From Ruminiclostridium sp. (GTDB lineage Bacteria > Bacillota > Clostridia > Oscillospirales > Oscillospiraceae): DNA of 14,307 nucleotides. Positions 1-5,858 of the stretch are shown piece by piece. The notes under the pieces are model-generated. The model was not told the origin of the DNA and did no database searches. It saw nothing but the letters and a program-made list of their open reading frames with translations. Positions within the stretch are counted from its first letter, which is position 1. Each line of letters starts with the position of its first letter. The position numbers and the translations under genes were made by a program. The stretch is taken from positions 1 to 14,307 of the forward strand of contig JABUSR010000201.1 of NCBI GenBank assembly GCA_021442645.1. The letters run 5' to 3'.

Positions 1-50
1 TCAAAGCTGATTAAAAATAGATATTTTTAATCAGCGCTTTTGAAGCATCT
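1..50 (-). repeat. Diverged, internally shortened member of the 95-bp repeat family, inverted
   Basis: Read on the minus strand, this stretch starts GATGCTTCAAAAG, the same 13 bases as the head of the repeat at 72-166. It then skips the middle hairpin and continues with a GATTAAAA...TTTTAATC hairpin that matches the distal hairpin of the repeat. The distal hairpin itself is a near-perfect palindrome (arms 6-19 and 22-35). The element runs to the window edge, so its end is not visible. Similarity is seen directly; common descent is inferred. Confidence 0.6.
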
Positions 51-85
51 AAGAGCCGCACAAAGGGCGGTTGATGCTTCAAAAG
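37..85. repeat. Head-to-head palindrome joining two repeat members
   Basis: CTTTTGAAGCATC at 37-49 is the exact reverse complement of GATGCTTCAAAAG at 73-85 (13 bp). The 23-nt space between them contains a second inverted pair, GCCGC (55-59) with GCGGT (67-71, one G-T pair). Together these would form a long two-tier hairpin in RNA or a cruciform. It arises because the inverted member at 1-50 and the direct member at 72-166 face each other. Confidence 0.65.
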
Positions 86-166
86 GCGTCTCATACGAAA
101 TCGACGCCTCTGCGGGGGCGATTAAAACAATCCAATTCTTGTCTTGTTTTAATCGGATTTCAGTAT
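72..166 (+). repeat. Structured 95-bp dispersed repeat, copy 1
   Basis: This copy matches 10472-10566 in the same orientation with 6 mismatches (positions 76, 113, 116, 131, 142 and 155 here) and no gaps. It contains an outer pair ATGCT (74-78) / AGTAT (162-166), a hairpin AGGCGTC (84-90) / GACGCCT (103-109), an alternative hairpin using GCCTC (106-110) / GGGGC (115-119), and a distal hairpin with arms 120-130 and 144-154. It has no ORF and lies just beyond the terminator of the LCP gene. It may be a MITE-like or REP-like element; no target-site duplication is visible at either copy. Confidence 0.85.
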
Positions 167-174
167 AAAGGCAC

Positions 175-211
175 CAAAAAACCGGGCGGGATCTGCCGAT
201 CCCGTCCGGTT
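175..211 (-). terminator. Rho-independent terminator of the LCP gene
   Basis: A 14-bp stem (180-193 with 198-211, one G-T pair) closes a 4-nt TGCC loop. Read on the minus strand the stem is followed by a run of T (complement of the A-run 175-181). It lies 38 nt beyond the LCP stop codon and nothing else on that strand needs it. Confidence 0.9.
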
Positions 212-248
212 TGCGATTCAATATTATGTTTTATACGGTTTCCAGAGG

Positions 249-1280
249 TCAGGGGGCCTGGAAAATGACCACATCCGACAGGGTCAGGGGCTCCACATAG
301 GGGTTCACCAGGCTGTTAATCAGGGCCAGGCTGTCCTCCGGGTAGAGCTCATAGCAGTAGCTTGTGCCCCGGTAGCTGACGTTGCCGTCGCCGGGCAGGG
401 CGCCGGCGGCCACACCGGTGGAGAGGTTCAGGCCCAGGGCTTTGGCGGCAAACCAGGCGATACCCGTGCCCTTCAGGTCGGTCTCGATGTTCCGCTCCAC
501 GATGTTCACGAACTCGTTGATGTTTACGAGGCCATCCAGGGACATGACCTTTTTGGCCACGGTGAGCATCATCCGCTGGGCGGTCTCAGCACGCTGGACA
601 TCACCCAGAGGGTAGCCGGTGCCGTCGGCATTGTGGCGGAAGCGGCAGACCTCCATGGCCTGCTGGCCGCTCAGGTGCTGCATGCCGGGCATGTAGTGGA
701 TGTGCAGGTCCTGGGCGGGGTCGTCGTAATACATTTCGACAGGAACGTCGAAATCCACGCCGCCCACGGCGTCGACAATCTCAATAAAGGCATTCAAATC
801 CAGGGTGACATAGTAGTCGATGGGGAAGCCCACCAGTTCGGAGACCACGCTCTCCAGGTTGTCGATGCCGGCAGCCATGCTGGAGTTAATCTTCGGGTTC
901 TTCTTGTTCACCAGGGTATCTCTGGGGATGGACAGCATGCCCACCTTCTGATTGGGCACGTCGTAGGTGACCACCATGATGCTGTCTGCATTGCCGCTCT
1001 CCTGGTCGGGGACGGCAAGCATAAACGTGTAGGTCTGTTCTTTTCGTTGATGGGTTCCGTCCTCCATGCCGGGTGCCACGGCCTGCTCTGTGCTGCTGTT
1101 GTTGGAATTATCCGCAGGAATCTCCGGTTCACGGAAAAACAGTTTTGTGGCGCCGTAGCCCAGCACGACAAGTGCGGCGACGATTACGACAATAATATAG
1201 ATAGCCCGCAGAATGCGGAACGATTTCTTCAGCTTGCGCTTTTTCTTTTTCTTCTTCGTCGGTTTCTTCGTATTCTCCAA
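249..1280 (-). CDS. LytR-CpsA-Psr (LCP) family cell-wall phosphotransferase
   Basis: A 343-aa membrane-anchored enzyme. The family transfers undecaprenyl-phosphate-linked glycopolymers (teichoic acid, capsule) onto peptidoglycan outside the membrane. The short N-terminal tail is extremely lysine-rich (about residues 5-20) and is followed by one membrane segment (about 26-46), so the catalytic part is extracellular. A flexible Asn/Ser/Glu linker leads to the LCP domain. This carries SIPRDT (about 117-122) with the conserved Arg and Asp, PKINSSMAAG, and RFRH...GDVQRAETAQR (about 213-236) with conserved arginines. I chose the TTG at 1280 because AAGGAGG (1295-1289) sits 8 nt upstream; a GTG at 1307 would add nine residues but lacks such a site. 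The gene is monocistronic, with its own promoter and terminator. The family is clear, but the polymer attached cannot be told. Confidence 0.92.
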   Translation of the reverse strand: MENTKKPTKKKKKKRKLKKSFRILRAIYIIVVIVAALVVLGYGATKLFFREPEIPADNSNNSSTEQAVAPGMEDGTHQRKEQTYTFMLAVPDQESGNADSIMVVTYDVPNQKVGMLSIPRDTLVNKKNPKINSSMAAGIDNLESVVSELVGFPIDYYVTLDLNAFIEIVDAVGGVDFDVPVEMYYDDPAQDLHIHYMPGMQHLSGQQAMEVCRFRHNADGTGYPLGDVQRAETAQRMMLTVAKKVMSLDGLVNINEFVNIVERNIETDLKGTGIAWFAAKALGLNLSTGVAAGALPGDGNVSYRGTSYCYELYPEDSLALINSLVNPYVEPLTLSDVVIFQAP

Positions 1281-1348
1281 GGTTTGTGCCTCCTTCCAGG
1301 CGGTCACAGGTGGCCCCGCGGGTCTTCGTCTCTCACTTACAAGTAAAC

Positions 1349-1377
1349 ATTATACATAACACGGCCGATTTCGGCAA
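1349..1377 (-). promoter_or_regulatory. Sigma-A-type promoter of the LCP gene
   Basis: On the minus strand TTGCCG (1377-1372) is followed after 17 bp by a perfect TATAAT (1354-1349). Transcription would begin near 1342, giving a leader of about 60 nt before the TTG start at 1280. A small dyad, TTAC-AA-GTAA (1337-1346), lies over the predicted start point. Confidence 0.75.
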
Positions 1378-1443
1378 CCCCTTCCCCCCCAACTTTCGCT
1401 CTTTTCACAATTCTTTTACATTTTCAGGAAATGCTGCTGTTAT

Positions 1444-1488
1444 AAAAAGGGCTGCCACCGTGCGGCGCAGGTGTCGCACGGTGGCAGC
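1444..1488 (-). terminator. Terminator of the ABC-importer operon
   Basis: A perfect 14-bp stem (1451-1464 with 1475-1488) has a 10-nt loop. On the minus strand it is followed by CC and five T (1448-1444). It lies about 50 nt after the permease stop codon. The plus-strand side is also T-rich (1491-1500), but no plus-strand gene precedes it. The remaining intergenic space between this operon and the LCP promoter holds nothing else I recognise. Confidence 0.88.
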
Positions 1489-1535
1489 TCGTTTTGTTTC
1501 TGTTTGTGTGAAAGGAAGGCGATTTCCTCTCCGTT

Positions 1536-3119
1536 TCAGCCCTCCGCCCGGCGCAGAGCACCCTTCAGCAGGGCCACTGCCGCCTTGACCACAAGGTTAC
1601 AGGCCAGGATGGCGATGGAGACGAAGGCAGAGCACTCCAGGAAGGACTGGGCCTCGTAGATGGGAATCAAGAGGGCCACAGGCCGTGTGGAGCTGTTGGC
1701 CAGGAAGGACACGGCGGAAATCGTAATCATGGAGTTCACGAAGAAGTAGGAAAAGGCCTCCAGCATGGTCCCCCTGCACTGGGGCAGGACCACATCCCGG
1801 ATAATCCGCAGGCGGGAGACCCCCAGGGTCAGCCCCACGGCCTCCAGATTTTCGTTCAGCTTGCCGAAGGTGTTATAGAACATCAGGTAGGGGGATGCAA
1901 AGAAATGCATCATATTGGCCAGAATCAGGATGGCCAGGGTACCGTAAATGACCGTCGTCTTAAAGAAGAGGACGTAGGCGAGACCCAGAACCAGGCCGGG
2001 AATGGCCATGGTGACAATGGAGAACAGGTGCAGGACCCGGGACACGGGCGACCGCATACGGGTGGTGCAGTAGGCCGAGGCCGTACCCACGACCACACCG
2101 ATGACACCCACCCCCACAGAGATGGCCAGGGAGTTGAGCAGGTAGGTCCCGCCCTCCATCCGCAGGGTCTTTGTGATGTTATCCAGGGTGAAGGTCATAT
2201 CGATGGGATAGTTGGTCATGCACATGAGCACACCGAAGGCCGCCACCGGCAGGAGCATGAAGAGGCCCACCGCCCCGCAGAGAACCAGGGCGGCACCCTC
2301 CTTCTTCCGGTTTTTCTCCAGGGGGAAGTCTGCTGTCACAAAGCCGCCGCTCTGCTCTCTGGCCAGAAAGTCTGCCAGGAAGGCCAGCACGGCCGGAATC
2401 AGCAGGATGGCGCCGATGACGCTCCCCTTTCCGAAGTCCACCAGGCCCACCACATCCTCATACATGAGGACGGGCAGGGTTTTCACCTTGCCGCCGATGG
2501 TAAGAGGAACACCGTAGTCCGTCACCGACAGGGAGAAGGCCGTAAAGACGGCCGAGACCAGAGTCCGGCGGAGGAAGGGCAGGGTGACCGCCGTGAACCG
2601 GGCGCGCCGGGGAATCCCCAGCACCTGGGCAGCCTCGTAGGGCGTATAGTCCTCGTAGGTCAGCACATCGGCCAGCATCAGGAAGACAATAGGCGTCACG
2701 TACATGATCTCACCGATGACGATGCCGTGGAGGCCGTAGATATTGCCGGGCAGATGCAGGGCCCGGGTGAGTATGCCATTGGCCCCGAAGAGGATGATGA
2801 GGCCGGAGCCCTGCGAGATGGAGGGAATCAGGATGGGCAGGGTAAAGAGTACCCCCCACAGCCCCTTCCCGGGTACCCGGGTGCGGGTGACACACCAGGC
2901 CAGGGCATAGGCCAAGGGCAGAGCAATCACCGTGGTCAGAAGGCCCACCTTTAAAGAATTGAGGCAGGCCCGCCGGGTGTTGTTGGCCGCCAGCACACCC
3001 ATCACATCCGTGCCGCCCATATAGGCCAGCATCCGGGCCAGGGGGAGCAGCACCGCCACCAGGAAAAACAGGCCGATGGCCAGCTTTACCGGCAGGGAGA
3101 GGGTCATCCGTTTTTTCAT
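1536..3119 (-). CDS. ABC importer permease, two fused membrane domains
   Basis: A 527-aa integral membrane protein. It contains two binding-protein-dependent transport domains in tandem, each with its own coupling (EAA) loop: YEAAQVLGIPRRARF...LP in the first half and LEAVGLTLGVSRLRI...LP in the second. The halves are joined by a charged cytoplasmic linker around EKNRKKEG. Such fused permeases (about 520-560 aa) are typical of the Fe3+ (FbpB/AfuB-like) and putative 2-aminoethylphosphonate (PhnU-like) importer groups, where other families use two separate permeases. The ATG overlaps the ATPase stop by 4 nt (ATGA) with AGGTG just upstream, so the two are translationally coupled. It should form the pore with the ATPase and lipoprotein encoded upstream. 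The fold is certain; the substrate is not. Confidence 0.88.
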   Translation of the reverse strand: MKKRMTLSLPVKLAIGLFFLVAVLLPLARMLAYMGGTDVMGVLAANNTRRACLNSLKVGLLTTVIALPLAYALAWCVTRTRVPGKGLWGVLFTLPILIPSISQGSGLIILFGANGILTRALHLPGNIYGLHGIVIGEIMYVTPIVFLMLADVLTYEDYTPYEAAQVLGIPRRARFTAVTLPFLRRTLVSAVFTAFSLSVTDYGVPLTIGGKVKTLPVLMYEDVVGLVDFGKGSVIGAILLIPAVLAFLADFLAREQSGGFVTADFPLEKNRKKEGAALVLCGAVGLFMLLPVAAFGVLMCMTNYPIDMTFTLDNITKTLRMEGGTYLLNSLAISVGVGVIGVVVGTASAYCTTRMRSPVSRVLHLFSIVTMAIPGLVLGLAYVLFFKTTVIYGTLAILILANMMHFFASPYLMFYNTFGKLNENLEAVGLTLGVSRLRIIRDVVLPQCRGTMLEAFSYFFVNSMITISAVSFLANSSTRPVALLIPIYEAQSFLECSAFVSIAILACNLVVKAAVALLKGALRRAEG

Positions 3120-3889
3120 GGCTTCACCTGGATGAACCGGGAGAGAGAGTCCGCCTTGGTCTGGAGGTTTTCCAGGACGAACCGGCGTACATAGTCATCT
3201 GCCGGCCGGGTAACCAGGCCCTCCGGGGTATCGACCTGGTGGATGCGCCCTGTCTCCATGACCATAATCCGGTCGGACATGGCAAAGGCCTCCTCCTGGT
3301 CGTGGGTGATGTAAATCATGGTGGTGCCAAAGGCCTTCTGAATATCCTTAATCTCCTTCCGGAGGATGAGACGGGTATCCACATCCAGGGCGGACATGGG
3401 CTCGTCAAAGAGAATCACGTCAGGGCTCAGAGCCAGGGTCCGGGCGATGGCCACCCGCTGCTGCTGGCCGCCGGAGAGCTTCCCGGGCCACTTATCCCGC
3501 TGGTCCCAGAGGCCCACCCGGTGCAGAAGGTCTTCTGCAATCTCCCCCCGGGAGGCCTTCAGCTCCCGGTGGAAGCGGAGGGCATACTCCACGTTCTGCC
3601 GGACGGTCATATTTTCAAACAGGGCATAGTTCTGAAAGACAATGCCCATACCCCGCCGGGCGGGGGGCAGGGCCGTAATGTCCGCCCCATCCTTGAAGAT
3701 ACGCCCGGAGTCCGGGGTCAGCAGGCCGATGAGCAGCCGCAGGATGGTCGTCTTCCCACAGCCAGAAGGGCCCAGGATGGAGAGAAACTCTCCATCCTGG
3801 ACCTCGAAGCTGATATGATCCAATACCGTTTTGCTGCCGTAGGATTTGGACAGGTCCTCTACGGTCAGCTTATGACTCAGTGCTCCCAT
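3116..3889 (-). CDS. ABC importer ATPase of the PotA/FbpC group, short form
   Basis: A 257-aa cytoplasmic nucleotide-binding subunit that powers the importer. All ABC motifs are intact: Walker A GPSGCGKTT (40-48), Q-loop Gln86, signature LSGGQQQR (138-145), Walker B LFDEP with Asp162 and Glu163, D-loop SALD, and switch His196 in THDQEEA. PotA/FbpC/MalK-type proteins usually run to about 340-370 aa with a C-terminal TOBE regulatory domain. Here the protein stops about 60 residues after the H-loop, so that domain is absent. The start codon lies inside the end of the binding-protein gene (13-nt overlap), and only a weak ribosome site is visible, consistent with coupled translation. The family is certain; the transported solute is unresolved. 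Confidence 0.9.
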   Translation of the reverse strand: MGALSHKLTVEDLSKSYGSKTVLDHISFEVQDGEFLSILGPSGCGKTTILRLLIGLLTPDSGRIFKDGADITALPPARRGMGIVFQNYALFENMTVRQNVEYALRFHRELKASRGEIAEDLLHRVGLWDQRDKWPGKLSGGQQQRVAIARTLALSPDVILFDEPMSALDVDTRLILRKEIKDIQKAFGTTMIYITHDQEEAFAMSDRIMVMETGRIHQVDTPEGLVTRPADDYVRRFVLENLQTKADSLSRFIQVKP

Positions 3890-4890
3890 TTATCCAGCAG
3901 GGCAGTCTTGACGTCGGGGGTGTCGTTGGACATGTCTGCATAGGGGATGTCTGCGGGGAAGTTGGCGATTTCGGTCTTCTGGTCCACCTTCACCTGCTCA
4001 GGCAGGTAGGTTGCCAGGTACTCGTCCTGAACGCCGCTGAACAGGAAGGAGAAGACCTCCTGGACGGCAGAATCTGCCTCGTGGCCGGCAATGATGGCGC
4101 AGCCGGTGGGCGAATAGGGTGCGCCCTCTTCGAAGAAGATGATCTCCAGGGGAGCGCCGGCATTGATGGACTCCACAGCGTTAAAGGTCAGGCTCAGGCC
4201 GATGGCGCACTCACCTGCCTCCAGGTCCTTGATGGGGCCGGAGCCGGAGTCGGTGTACTTCAGAATGTTGGCATCCAGCTGGTCGAAGTAGGCAAAGGCC
4301 TCCTCCTCACCCCAGGCGTTGACCAGGCACTTCAGGAACAGGTAACCGGAAGAGGATGCAGTGGGGTTAGGCATTTCAATCAGGCCGGCATACTGGGGAT
4401 CCAGCAGGTCCTGATAGCTGGTGGGAACGGGCAGGCCCTTTTCGGCCAGGATCTCGGTGTTCACGATGGTAGCGCCGCTGAAACGATCCCAGGGGATGTA
4501 CTTCTGGTCGGCCTGGAGCAGGTCTTCCATAAAGATGGAGTCATCCACAAAGTCGATGGGAGCCAGCTGGTCCCGCAGGGAGTCCAGATAGCTGTAGCTC
4601 ATACCCAGGATGATATCGCAGTCGGTCTCGGCACCCTCAGCAGCCAGCTTGGCGGCCAGCTTACCGGTGGAGTCGTACTCGATGGTGATGTCATAGTCGG
4701 GGAACTCTGCATTCAGCTTCTCCAGATAGAAGTCGATGAGATAGTCCTCATTGGGAGAGTAGATGACAATCTTGCCGTCGCTTTCCACCTCACCGGAGGC
4801 GGGGTCTTCGGCGGTCTGGCCGCAGGCTGCCAGGGCCAGCAGGAGGACCAGGGAAATCCCCACTGCAAGGAGCTTTTTCAGATTTTTCAT
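3877..4890 (-). CDS. ABC importer substrate-binding lipoprotein (Fe3+/phosphonate/polyamine type)
   Basis: A 337-aa periplasmic-type binding protein tethered to the outer face of the membrane. The signal peptide starts MKNLKKLLAV, has a hydrophobic core, and ends in a lipobox LALAAC with the lipidated cysteine at residue 23. The mature part begins with the strand KIVIYSPNEDYLIDFYLEKL, typical of family-1 solute-binding proteins of the FbpA/PotD/PhnS kind. It continues with SSGYLFLKCLV and a second-lobe segment around SGSGPIKDLEAGECAIGLS. I do not see the paired tyrosines that coordinate iron in FbpA, so phosphonate-like, polyamine-like or another small anionic ligand remains possible. AGAAGG (4904-4899) lies 8 nt before the ATG. 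It is the first gene of the three-gene importer operon. Confidence 0.88.
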   Translation of the reverse strand: MKNLKKLLAVGISLVLLLALAACGQTAEDPASGEVESDGKIVIYSPNEDYLIDFYLEKLNAEFPDYDITIEYDSTGKLAAKLAAEGAETDCDIILGMSYSYLDSLRDQLAPIDFVDDSIFMEDLLQADQKYIPWDRFSGATIVNTEILAEKGLPVPTSYQDLLDPQYAGLIEMPNPTASSSGYLFLKCLVNAWGEEEAFAYFDQLDANILKYTDSGSGPIKDLEAGECAIGLSLTFNAVESINAGAPLEIIFFEEGAPYSPTGCAIIAGHEADSAVQEVFSFLFSGVQDEYLATYLPEQVKVDQKTEIANFPADIPYADMSNDTPDVKTALLDKWEH

Positions 4891-4931
4891 ACTGTTAACC
4901 TTCTTTCAACCAAAATTTAACAAAAAGGAAC

Positions 4932-4973
4932 TTGCTATTATAGTACCACAATACTGTGATGATGCAATAGCAA
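4932..4973. promoter_or_regulatory. Nested palindromes covering the importer promoter (putative operator)
   Basis: Two inverted repeats share exactly the same centre (4952.5). The outer pair is TTGCTATT (4932-4939) / AATAGCAA (4966-4973). The inner pair is CACA (4947-4950) / TGTG (4955-4958) around ATAC. The outer arms overlap the -10 and -35 boxes; the inner dyad sits in the middle of the 19-bp spacer. This geometry suggests a binding site for a dimeric regulator of the importer. No regulator gene is in the window. Confidence 0.5.
4937..4967 (-). promoter_or_regulatory. Promoter of the ABC-importer operon, 19-bp spacer
   Basis: On the minus strand TTGCAT (4967-4962) and a perfect TATAAT (4942-4937) are separated by 19 bp, two longer than optimal. 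The predicted start is near 4930, leaving a 40-nt leader with AGAAGG before the ATG at 4890. Over-long spacers of this kind are characteristic of promoters activated by MerR-type twisting regulators; that link is inference only. Confidence 0.65.
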
Positions 4974-5146
4974 ACTAAAGTGCTGATGTGCGATTTTAGA
5001 TTTTTTACAAAATTCTTTGCAATTTTACCTGAGAAGTTTACACTTTGCCGAGGCTCGAACGCAACGGTTTCCGCCTCCCCGGCCGGTGCCCCGCTCCCCT
5101 GCCCTGCGCATATCATTTATAAGATGTGGCATGGGGATAACTTTGG

Positions 5147-5164
5147 GGAATTTTCAAAAATTCC
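5147..5164. promoter_or_regulatory. 18-bp palindrome abutting the rimP operon -35 box
   Basis: GGAATTTTCAAAAATTCC has perfect 8-bp arms around CA and ends exactly one base before the -35 hexamer at 5165. It is AT-rich and placed where an UP element or an activator or repressor site would lie. The preceding 170 bp (4974-5146) contain no gene, hairpin or motif I can identify. Confidence 0.5.
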
Positions 5165-5193
5165 TTGCAACTCTTGCCCGGGCGTGGTATAAT
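5165..5193 (+). promoter_or_regulatory. Strong promoter of the rimP-nusA-infB operon
   Basis: TTGCAA (5165-5170), a 17-bp spacer and a perfect TATAAT (5188-5193) preceded by TGG make a consensus extended -10 promoter. The start should lie near 5200, giving an untranslated leader of about 180 nt before rimP. No other promoter of comparable quality was seen before ribF, so it probably drives all nine genes. Confidence 0.85.
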
Positions 5194-5220
5194 GCCTATG
5201 TATGATAGAGTAAGTAATGT

Positions 5221-5251
5221 AGAGAGTGGGGCTTGCCCCGCTCTCTCTTTT
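5221..5251 (+). terminator. Leader terminator (probable NusA-responsive attenuator)
   Basis: An 11-bp hairpin (5221-5231 with 5236-5246, one G-U pair, loop CUUG) lies only about 20 nt after the predicted start and is followed by CUUUUA. The U-tract is short and interrupted, as is typical of weak terminators that need NusA. In B. subtilis the rimP(ylxS)-nusA leader carries a NusA-dependent attenuator by which NusA represses its own operon. Equivalent function here is inferred from matching position and form. The rest of the leader (5252-5381) holds a small hairpin (5352-5356 with 5362-5366) just before the rimP ribosome site. Confidence 0.7.
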
Positions 5252-5381
5252 ATGTCATGCACATAAATCGCACAGCAAACCTTTCTTTCTGTCCGGCGTC
5301 TCCCCTGCCCGGGGGCGGCACCGAACCGGGTTTTATCCCATCGCAAATACAGCGCCTATGGGGCGCATGGAGGTTACGACA

Positions 5382-5837
5382 ATGTCCAAGATCACCGAGC
5401 TCACCGCTGAGCTGGCCCGCCCGGTCGTGGAGGCCTGCGGCTGCACCCTGTGGGATGTGGAATACGTCAAAGAAGCCGGCAGCTGGTATCTCCGCCTGTA
5501 TATCGACAAGGTGGGCGGCGTCTCCATTGACGACTGCGAGGCCGTCAGCCGGGGCGTGGACCCCCTGCTGGATGAGGCCGATCCCATCCCTGACGCCTAC
5601 ACCTTTGAGGTCTCCTCTGCCGGAGCCGACCGCCCCCTGAAGAAGCCGGAGCACTTTGCGGCTTTTATGGGCGCAGAGGTGGACGTGAAGTTCTACAAGG
5701 CCGTGAACGGCCAGAAGAGCGTCACCGGCATCCTGGCCGGGTACGACGACGGCGCTGTCACCCTGCAGGTGGGCAGCGACGAGACCACCTACGACAAACA
5801 AGAGATTGCTTTTGTGCGCCTGCACATCAGCTTTTAA
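5382..5837 (+). CDS. rimP: Ribosome maturation factor RimP
   Basis: A 151-aa cytoplasmic assembly factor that helps the 30S subunit mature, acting early on the 16S rRNA/S12 region. The N-terminal alpha/beta domain contains LWDVEYVKEAGSWYLRLYIDK and the turn VSIDDCEAVSR. It is followed by EVSSAGADRPLKK, the family's SSPG-DRPL motif with Ala in place of the usual Pro. The SH3-like C-terminal domain ends in AFVRLHISF. Length is normal for the family. GGAGG (5369-5373) is 8 nt before this ATG, which decides against the long in-frame upstream extension. It is the first gene of the operon, 21 nt before nusA. Confidence 0.95.
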   Translation: MSKITELTAELARPVVEACGCTLWDVEYVKEAGSWYLRLYIDKVGGVSIDDCEAVSRGVDPLLDEADPIPDAYTFEVSSAGADRPLKKPEHFAAFMGAEVDVKFYKAVNGQKSVTGILAGYDDGAVTLQVGSDETTYDKQEIAFVRLHISF

Positions 5838-5858
5838 CATCACTGAGGAGTTTTAGGA

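Noticed and set aside
72..166. The repeat as an integron attC site or CRISPR unit
   Set aside because: It lacks the conserved GTT-type R boxes of attC sites, has no gene-cassette context, and two copies 10 kb apart are not a CRISPR array.
1905..2954. Plus-strand reading frame of 349 codons opposite the permease gene
   Set aside because: Composition rich in His, Gln, Asp and Gly is the complement of hydrophobic membrane codons; no start signals.
4895..5116. Small minus-strand reading frame of 73 codons in the intergenic region
   Set aside because: It runs across the importer promoter and operator, has no recognisable similarity, and its composition is unlike neighbouring genes.
5226..5381. 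N-terminal extension of rimP by 52 codons
   Set aside because: It would begin inside the leader terminator hairpin and does not resemble RimP; the ATG at 5382 has a well-spaced GGAGG.
5252..5381. A metabolite riboswitch in the rimP leader, or an FMN riboswitch before ribF
   Set aside because: I could not find the conserved core of any riboswitch class I know; ribF starts 5 nt after truB with no leader.
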